A stretch of 64,000 bases of DNA, taken from the NCBI GenBank assembly GCA_905331475.1, contig CAJNYU010001378.1:41564-105563 (forward strand). The letters are read 5' to 3'. The translations under genes and the position numbers were made by a program. The notes under the pieces are model-generated. The model was given only the letters and a program-made list of their open reading frames with translations, did not search any database and had not been told where the DNA came from. Source of the stretch: Rotaria socialis. Its lineage: Eukaryota > Rotifera > Eurotatoria > Philodinida > Philodinidae. Below are positions 57,132-64,000 of the stretch, in pieces (positions within the stretch are counted from its first letter, which is position 1; each line of letters starts with the position of its first letter).

Positions 57132-58226
57132 TTGTTTTGAAACACTACCAAACGAAATACTGCTGTACATTGCTTCATATTTGAGTTTATCCGAATATTT
57201 ACAAGCATTTTTCAATTTAAATCAACGTTTTCGATCACTGGCATTCGAATTTATATCACATGCTAGGGTTTCATTTGACGAAGACTCTTTGATTCTTAAT
57301 GATTACTTGCCATACATTGCTCATGCCGTTCAAGCTGCGCATGTTGATATACAATTAGTACCAAATACATTTCCAGCTACATATTCGTGGTCAAATCTTC
57401 GTTCAGTTATACTTACTGATTCGATATATTTTGCAGCGACACTCAATGTTCAAAATTCGTCCGTTATGCACGCGATTATGTCATGTTTGAACATTTTTCA
57501 AAAATGCACGCCATCGTCTGAAACTAATCTAGAGCTTGACAACAATCAACAAGTAAGTGACAAGAAACTTGTATATAATTGCTATTTAAAAAATAAAAAC
57601 AAATTCTTTAGATAAGAACGCTCTTAAATATGGAACCTAATCTAACAATCGTACGCTTAACTATCGATATTTGGGATGAAGAAAGTTTACTCTGTTTATG
57701 TTCAATTACACCCAATTTGGCCTCTCTCAGAATTTTTAATCTTTATTCAAATGATGATGATTCAAGTCATTCCACTATTGCATCTCATATCACTTCACCT
57801 ACAAAACTAACTGAATTATTCATTGGTAATCGTGGTAACTTCGGCATCCGCCTTAGGTCGATTCAAAGATTGATTGAGTGTTATCGATCATCTCTCGAAA
57901 AGTTGACATTGTATATTCGTGCTGGTAAACAAAAGTTCTATGGACAAGATCTCGAAGCATTATTTCGCTCATGCCAATGTCTCAAAAAATTTCAATTTGC
58001 TATTCGATATTACGATCGCCACATCAATATGAACCAGTTAGTACAACAGTTTCTGACTGATTGGTGGCTGCATAAAGATCAACCGCCGGTACTGGTTACA
58101 TACGATCTCGCTAATGAAGTTTTCATATGTTCAATGCCTCCTTTTGTAAATCTTAATCGTCAATTTCTAAGTGATCTGCTATTGTGGGAGATAAACAAAA
58201 AGCAAGTAGACGAACCGAACGTTTAG
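57132..58226 (+). CDS. F-box protein
   Basis: Exons 57132-57552 and 57612-58226, joined across a 59-bp GTAAGT..TTTAG intron to give about 345 residues; the first coding exon with the start codon is not identified (a TTTAATAG acceptor precedes 57132). F-box at the beginning: FETLPNEILLYIASYLSLSE..FFNLNQRFRSL, the standard L-P-x-E-(I/L)-L pattern. The rest lacks obvious repeats; it has periodic Leu and Ile strands (SLRIFNLYS, TELFIGN, SLEKLTLYIRA, LKKFQFAIRYYD) like a degenerate leucine-rich-repeat or the C-terminal substrate-binding part of large bdelloid F-box families. Expected role: recruiting a substrate to an SCF ubiquitin ligase. Hairpin 103 bp downstream. Confidence 0.8.
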
Positions 58227-58993
58227 TATTCAAAATCAAATCGATTTATTCCTTATGACACTGTCAACATTAAATATTCATTAACGATCTTTTCTGTTTT
58301 CATCACTAATAACGTTTTAAGATAAAATTGAGGGTGTTAGCGTGGGTGTGGGGATGTCGCGGTGTGGTTGGAGCCCCGCTTCACTCACCTACACATCCAC
58401 ACCAACACCCTTGAATGCAAACTGCAAATAATTTTCCTTGGATTCTGATTAAACGCTCGAAATAGTTACTTGTGAAGATATAAAGATGCATATTAAGTCA
58501 GCATAGGATCGAAAATACAAATGAGATCTAATGTTTGAACTTGGATATGCACACAGTAGAACATGGGATAATCATAAATAATCAAAATAAACAGCAGGTC
58601 AAAGAAATAGAGCATAAAAGTAATAACATCGACCCCTGTGTATTAAGTGATGAACATGACATTCTTATTCGAGTGTTAATGGATGCGATGTTACTATAAA
58701 AAAAAATAATGGTGTAGTGCCCTGTTGAGTCTCATTTTCTGGATTTGTAACTAAAATTGGTCTGATAGTGGTTACTAAAGCAGTTGATTTAGTAAATATA
58801 TTCGATATACAAAGTCGACGTTCTGTTCCTGTGACTGTTCTCAAGAATGATGCTTGTGTTCGTTTAACTCGGGGCATAGTCAAAAATGATGTCTGAGGTG
58901 TGCCGATAATGATGGCACGCTTTGATAACTCTCCTTCCTGCTCCTTCTGTTCTTTTTCCATTGTTCTAATGTCTCTCTCCTATATATAAGTGT
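58227..58993. other. F-box 3' flank and an unrecognised minus-strand frame
   Basis: Hairpin at 58329-58413. A minus-strand frame at 58665-58961 begins MEKEQKEQEGELSKRAIIIG and is rich in Thr, Arg and Ser; it stops just before the hAT MITE and may be part of a gene disrupted by it. A similarly composed minus-strand frame lies at 59541-59789 on the other side. I do not recognise either. Confidence 0.35.
58329..58413. repeat. Telomere-like hairpin element
   Basis: TTGAGGGTGTTAGCGTGGG and GTGTGGGGATG face CATCCACACCAACACCCTTGAA. The arms show the family ends TTGAGGGTGTT and AACACCCTTGAA clearly. Confidence 0.75.
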
Positions 58994-59482
58994 CAGAGTT
59001 GCAACCGGTAATGGTAAACGGCCGGTCCGGTCTAGGATTCCTTACCGGTAGGTATACCGGCCGGTACAAGCAACTTTTTTCAGACCGACCCGGTCTAGAT
59101 TTTTTTAAATTATTTTCGCTTTTTTCACTTATTTTTTTGCAAAAATAGATGATAAAAGTGTTTATTTTTGCATATCAAGCTAGTTTTTCTGACATGGATG
59201 ACGATTTCTAAGAAAAATTTTGAGATATATTGTTTATAGTAAATCAATATTTATCAAAAATGTAGTTCTTAGTGATGAAGGAAAAGTCTTAAATAATTGG
59301 TACAGCGATTCAGAGTAAGATATGACTCATATTAAATGAAAAAAAATCAATGGTGACTCATATGCGATCAAAAAAAAAACAGCTATGACTCATGCCGGTC
59401 TACCGGTCGGTTCGGTCCGGTCTGACTGGTTTAGACCGGTACCGGTACCGGTCTAGAAAAAAACCTACCGGTTGCAACTCTG
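58994..59482. mobile_element. hAT-type MITE rich in ACCGGT motifs
   Basis: 489 bp with exact 17-bp terminal inverted repeats CAGAGTTGCAACCGGTA / TACCGGTTGCAACTCTG. Flanked by ATAAGTGT (58986-58993) and ATACGTGT (59483-59490), an 8-bp target duplication with one mismatch. The CAG start, CTG end and 8-bp duplication are hallmarks of hAT elements. Both subterminal regions carry many ACCGGT, GGCCGGT and GGTCCGGTCT motifs; the middle is AT-rich and non-coding. Confidence 0.88.
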
Positions 59483-59490
59483 ATACGTGT

Positions 59491-61673
59491 GCTATATACG
59501 ACGTTGTTACTCTCTGGATATGTGAAGAAGCAAATAAACATCATTGCCGAGAGTGGCTGTAAGCTACTTCACCTCTATCCAGCTTGTCATTACAAAATAT
59601 CAACCCAACCAGAGTCATATTTATCGCTACATGAGGGACTGTCGATGATATTTGTTGCTCCGATTGTGTTGTATTTGTCTGCATAAATGTAGAGTTTACC
59701 GTATGGGATAATTCTATTCGTAAGCTATCATTCATTCGAGTAATCGTATTCGTCATGTGAGTAACAGGACCAATACTTGATTGAGTCAAGGGTAGGATGA
59801 CAGTCTATGCCGTACGTTTCAATAGTGTTCCAGCCCGATGTTTTGAATTACTTTCATTTATAGGAGAAGTCCTTTTCGTTTTGTAAAATGATAGAGTCAC
59901 TCAATGAGTTTATTATTACTATTGGAACATTGAAAAAGATTTTTAGAAAAAAAGTCTGAAAATGGAAGATGTAGAGAATCAAAGAATTTCGAAGATCAGT
60001 GCAACAACTAACGCTGATGGGGCACTATAATTTTGAATCTAGCCTTGCACTAAACCGTCCGATTGAACCTCTTTTAGGATTAAACATGTTTATGATAAAA
60101 TATATTCACAGTCGAATCGTGACCCGACATGCTTAATGGAAAAGCTTCATAACCAAACTTGATCTGAATCCTGCTTATCGTAAAGCGTTGATCTCTGAGA
60201 GTCTTCGATTTCAGATGTTCCTAACAGAAATGATTATCGTACATGGGCTGTAAAAATCCCTACTTTTCATTAATCCAATAGTCAACTGTAACTCACTTTT
60301 TAGAACAGCTCAAGTGACATTTTAAAAACCCTTCCAACTGAAAATTTATCCTTTAGGAGCTAGTCTTAGCAGGCAACATTTAATGAAAGTACGATGCTCA
60401 AATTTCTAACGAATCTAAGAGAGAAGAGCTTGTTAGCTGAAGCTCTTTTATGGAGCGTCCCGCTCAATATAATCGGCCTTCATTGCTGCGCTCATCTTCG
60501 AAATTCTATGATTCTCTGCATCTTTATTGAGAAGACTCACCTGCCAAACGAAGACACATATTGGTGTATTTATTTTCAGCATCAAAAGTTACCTAGTTTT
60601 CGTGATTACAATGGCTGATTTCTGAATCACTACGGGAAATCTTTTAGAATGAAAAGGTGATTTTTTTCCGAAAATCTGATAATCACAAGTTGAAGAATTC
60701 TCAAATGGGAGGCTCATATTTAGTGGGGAGCTAGTACTGACTAAGGACTACTCGCAAAAAGAATTTAAACAAAATTTGACGTGTAATTTACGAGAAAATG
60801 CAGACCCAATGTCGGATTTTCGTAGATGCTTGGTTTTCGGAAACCATTTATTTCCATGGAGGAATGGTTTTAAAAATCTGGTTCAGGTTTTCCAAACTGG
60901 CAGTGCTGGGCTTTAATTTGGTTGAAATACATGAGAACTCCTACGTTCGCATATAGGTTTTCAAGAGGCTCCGAATTTAGCTAAAATTGCGGATGTTAGG
61001 CCTTTCCAGATACGAATCGGAAACTTCTACACAAGAACAATTTTTTGTGTTCTTTAAATTGATGAGATTAAGATTTCGAAATGAATGGAATAGGGAACGA
61101 AATCAGCTTACTCAAAGAGCGTTCGGGAAAAAACCTGGATTTTGAGCTTGCTCTGGAGGACTTAGCGCATGATTTCATAGGGAAACCAAACATGTTTTTC
61201 TGCACGACTCGACACGAGCTATAAAGCTAGCGTAGTGAAATCATGTCAGCAGAAAGTCGATGTAAATATGGGCGGAGCTGTGTGAAAGCACTATCTAAAA
61301 ATGAAACTGAATTGAGTTATTCAGTAATTTAGTTTTGAGTCTTACAACTGAGTTTAAGATTCTAACACAAGGCGGTCAGTGTGGATTTTTAATATTAGGT
61401 CCATTTCAATTTCTCTCTTCTATGTTACAGTAACAGCAGTGCACTACTAGTAGAGGCCGTTACATCAACACCTTAGGTAACTGTCGCCGTATTTGCATGC
61501 CTTACTAAAGTTTACATTGTCTCACTAGGTCGCCGGGATTCGCTCCGTGGATGCATGTAGCACTCAGATCACAGGTTTTGCCGAGTCCTACGCGCGCCAC
61601 AAACAGTAAACTGAGAGTTACAACTCAGGCAAGTTTATTTCTTTACCAAAAAGAAAACAGCAATAAAAGCAAG
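59491..61673. other. Intergenic, no gene supported
   Basis: Contains the minus-strand Thr/Ser-rich frame at 59541-59789 mentioned above and a plus-strand frame at 60394-60618 without recognisable features. Base composition at 60700-61600 is less AT-rich than elsewhere, but I found no domain, repeat or RNA gene. Confidence 0.4.
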
Positions 61674-63287
61674 TTACCCCATCTCTTTCAGTTGTTTGAC
61701 ACTTTGCGTCATCCTTTGTATAATAGGATGAGAAGCAGGTAGAGACATTTTGTGGATTGTGAGGGCCTGATCAAGATATTCTGCTGCCTTTTTATGGTCA
61801 CCCTTCGCAAAGTACACTCCACCAATATTGCTGTATGATGTAGCCAAGTCAGGATGATTCGAAGGCATAGTTGTTTCGATAATCTTCATTGATTTTTCGT
61901 AAAATTCAAGTGCTTTCGAGTAGTTATTCATGCTTTTACACATTAAGCCGATATTGTTGTATGAAGCAGCCAAATTGGGATGATTTGGAGGCAGAGCTAT
62001 TTCTTTCATTTTCACTGATTTTTCATAAAATTCAAGTGCTTTTGAATACTTATCCATGCTACAATATGTTGCAGCGATTTTGTCGTATGAAATAGCCAAA
62101 CCTGGATGATTTGGAGGTAGAGATATTTCCTCTATTTCGATTGACTTTTCGAAAAATTCAAGTGCTTTCACGTAGTTACCCATTTTGCTATGCGTTTCAC
62201 CAATACGGTTATACAACATAGCCCAATGGGTGTCATTTGCAGGTAGACTTTGTTGAGCTATTTTATTTGACTTTTCGAAAAATTCAAGTGCTTTTGAGTA
62301 GTGACCCATGTCGTAATACAGCATAGCGATATTGTTATACGAAGTAGCCAAGTTGGGATGATTTGCAGGTAGAGTTTGTTGTGCTATTTTATTTGATTTT
62401 CCGAAAAATTCAAGTGCTTTTGAGTAGTTACCCATTTTGTTATGCGTGTGACCGATATTGTTAAACGTACCAGCCAAATCTGGATGATTTGGAGGTAGAG
62501 ATATTTCCTCTATTTCGACTGCTTTCTCGTAAAATTCAAGTGCTTTTGAGTAGTCACCCATGTTGCCATACAGTAAAGCGATATTGTTGTACGAACTAGC
62601 TAAATCGGGATCGTTTGGGGGCAGAATTTCTTGCACTATTTTGTTTGATTTTTTGTAAAATTCAAGTGCTTTTTCGTACTGACTCATGATTTCGTACACT
62701 ACAGCGATATCATTGTAAGAAATAGCTAAACTCTTATGATTTGGAGGCAGAATTATTTCTCTTATTTTCATTGCTTTTTCGTAAAATTCAAGTGTTTTCA
62801 AGTAGTTACCCATGCTTTTATACACTAAACCCAATCCATGATAGATATTCGCTTTATCTATGTCGTCCGTACTGTTACTCAGTAATTCATTGTACAGTTC
62901 CTCCGCTCTGGTAAAGTCACCCACTTTATACATCAATGTAGCCATTGAATGCCACCCAGTGCCATCGATTTCTTTCTTAATGCAATTAGTTAGATTAGCC
63001 AATTGTGGATCACTATCGTCAGTAAGTGTAAGCTGTACTTCCCAAAGTCGATCATTTGTAGTTGTTTGTTTAATATCTCGAACCCGAAATACTGTATGCA
63101 TTGTAAAGAGTATTTCTTCTTCTATCGGAAAAGCACTGTAATCATTGATCATCGCGTATGGAGTTGTTGTACGCGTAATTTTACTGGGATGAATAGTCAC
63201 AATAAATAGAACAGCAAGTACTGTGGGACTTTTCCCCAGAACATCGTTTGCGAATCCCAGAGCCACTCTTTGTTCTTTTAGCTCCAT
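61674..63287 (-). CDS. ADP-ribosyltransferase C-terminal part fused to nine TPR repeats
   Basis: 537 residues from ATG 63287. Residues 1-105 match the end of a bdelloid-type ADP-ribosyltransferase: EQRVALGFAND follows where the S-T-S motif should be, then VLAVLFIVTI, and FPIEEEILFTMHTVFRVRDI, whose E-x-E motif is the catalytic one. The R motif and S-T-S motif are absent from this frame, so the enzyme half is N-terminally incomplete: either an upstream exon lies right of the window (a possible acceptor is just before CTAAAAG at 63283) or the gene is truncated. Residues about 145-525 are nine 42-residue kinesin-light-chain-type TPRs with the repeated core GNYSKALEFYEKS..I..ISLPPNHPDLA. TPRs probably bind a protein partner. 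No break inside the frame. Confidence 0.75.
   Translation of the reverse strand: MELKEQRVALGFANDVLGKSPTVLAVLFIVTIHPSKITRTTTPYAMINDYSAFPIEEEILFTMHTVFRVRDIKQTTTNDRLWEVQLTLTDDSDPQLANLTNCIKKEIDGTGWHSMATLMYKVGDFTRAEELYNELLSNSTDDIDKANIYHGLGLVYKSMGNYLKTLEFYEKAMKIREIILPPNHKSLAISYNDIAVVYEIMSQYEKALEFYKKSNKIVQEILPPNDPDLASSYNNIALLYGNMGDYSKALEFYEKAVEIEEISLPPNHPDLAGTFNNIGHTHNKMGNYSKALEFFGKSNKIAQQTLPANHPNLATSYNNIAMLYYDMGHYSKALEFFEKSNKIAQQSLPANDTHWAMLYNRIGETHSKMGNYVKALEFFEKSIEIEEISLPPNHPGLAISYDKIAATYCSMDKYSKALEFYEKSVKMKEIALPPNHPNLAASYNNIGLMCKSMNNYSKALEFYEKSMKIIETTMPSNHPDLATSYSNIGGVYFAKGDHKKAAEYLDQALTIHKMSLPASHPIIQRMTQSVKQLKEMG
61720..62860 (-). repeat. 126-bp coding tandem repeat (TPR array)
   Basis: Nine direct units of 126 bp encoding the TPRs; the segments around TTCAAGTGCTTT recur almost unchanged in each unit, suggesting ongoing homogenisation. 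Confidence 0.85.
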
Positions 63288-64000
63288 TCAACAAATACAT
63301 CATATATAAGGACAGGAGGATACAAAAGGTACAGTTTGTTAAGAATTGTCTTTTACTGTTTCGATACAGGCACGAGAGAAAACCCAGAACCAAAGGCATA
63401 GTAGAAGAGAAAAGGCTGAATACACGAAACAATAGGGAAAGTGTAGGCGAGAGGCAAGGGAGAATAAGAAATACAAGGTACAGAATATCCCAAAATCATC
63501 AGATACTAGAGAGAGAATAGCAGAGAATGCCTGTAGCATAGAGGACGATAGGTAGAGAATGCGTGAGAACAGAGAAACAATAGGAAACAGTAGAGAGGAT
63601 AAGATAGAAAACGAAGAAGAAGAAGAAGAAAGAAAGAAGGGAAGTGGATACAAATGTATGTCTTATATCACTTATATGAGCAATTGAGATAATTAAATAA
63701 TTATGATTACCGCCAATCCTAAAATGATTAAAAAAAGCAATGTATCTCATATTGATAGTCAGAACTTCATCAAAATTGACTATTAAAGAAATGATCTTTA
63801 TTATTCAGTTGAAAATTTAGCAAATCAAAAGAACAAGTGTTTCATTTTTTTCTATATTTTCACTTTAAAAAAGTCGTGGATTCAAAGCGATTATTTATGG
63901 TCTTCTTCAAGAGTCTTGCGTTTTTCTCGTCAATAAAAGATGCATTAACCAATATTATTTGTAGCGATGTGTCGCTTTGTTTTTATTTGTCAAATACAAT
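63288..64000. other. Right end of window, no gene supported
   Basis: Purine-rich on the plus strand (GAGAGA, GAAGAAGAAG tracts, 63400-63640). If the ADP-ribosyltransferase/TPR gene is complete, its missing 5' exon lies beyond 64000 or is hidden here; I could not find the R motif or S-T-S motif in any frame. Confidence 0.4.

Overview
The window looks like AT-rich nuclear DNA of a bdelloid rotifer (Adineta/Rotaria-type; genus not determinable here). The evidence is indirect but consistent. Introns are short (about 49-60 bp) or medium, with clean GT-AG ends. The gene families are typical of bdelloids: ADP-ribosyltransferases joined to TPR or ankyrin repeats, a very long intronless LDLa/EGF/7TM receptor, a tripartite-motif protein and an F-box protein. 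A Penelope-like retroelement is present, and TGTGGG-type G-rich motifs, which I recall as the bdelloid telomere repeat, are scattered through the intergenic DNA. Several genes look bacterial or otherwise foreign in type (alpha-2-macroglobulin, six-TM metal transporter) although at least one is spliced.

Layout. 1-6.3 kb: repeats and decayed genes, including a small C-terminal-like ORF, a tandem-repeat-bearing dispersed element, a Merlin/ISXO2-type transposase relic and a minus-strand coding relic. 6.36-15.04 kb (+): a bacterial-type alpha-2-macroglobulin of at least ten exons that keeps its thioester motif. 16.9-18.0 kb (+): a TMEM163/cation-efflux-like membrane protein with a cysteine-rich repeated tail. 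18.6-20.0 kb: second copy of the dispersed element and a MULE-type transposase relic. 20.4-21.9 kb (-): a broken secreted acidic coiled-coil-type gene. 23.8-25.0 kb: a DNA element with repeated-motif inverted ends and one ORF interrupted by an assembly gap. 26.4-27.9 kb (+): RING/B-box protein. 28.3-30.5 kb (-): a small membrane ORF and a uromodulin-like D8C secreted protein with two frameshifts. 31-32 kb (+): a decayed multi-exon gene. 32.4-35.7 kb: a Penelope-like retroelement interrupted by a palindromic MITE and followed by a head-to-head partial copy. 36.1-37.5 kb (+): a secreted serpin with one frameshift. 37.9-38.4 kb: a TA-flanked MITE. 41.1-42.2 kb (+): an arrestin-domain adaptor. 44.0-48.7 kb (-): the giant receptor. 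50-51.3 kb (-): a broken ankyrin/ADP-ribosyltransferase gene. 54.3-55.7 kb (+): a signal-peptide, probably GPI-anchored nicotinamidase. 57.1-58.2 kb (+): an F-box protein. 59.0-59.5 kb: a hAT-type MITE with an 8-bp target duplication. 61.7-63.3 kb (-): the C-terminal part of an ADP-ribosyltransferase fused to nine TPRs.

The most unusual signal is a family of short (about 45-105 bp) inverted repeats whose arms are telomere-like (consensus arm TTGAGGGTGTGGGTGTGG). About nine paired copies and several half copies occur, mostly 50-470 bp beyond the 3' ends of genes, and once exactly at the break in a transposase relic. There is no operon logic. The genes encode mainly secreted or surface functions (protease inhibition by alpha-2-macroglobulin and serpin, NAD metabolism by nicotinamidase and ADP-ribosyltransferases, a receptor and its possible arrestin-type adaptor class), but a functional link between them is not shown by the sequence.
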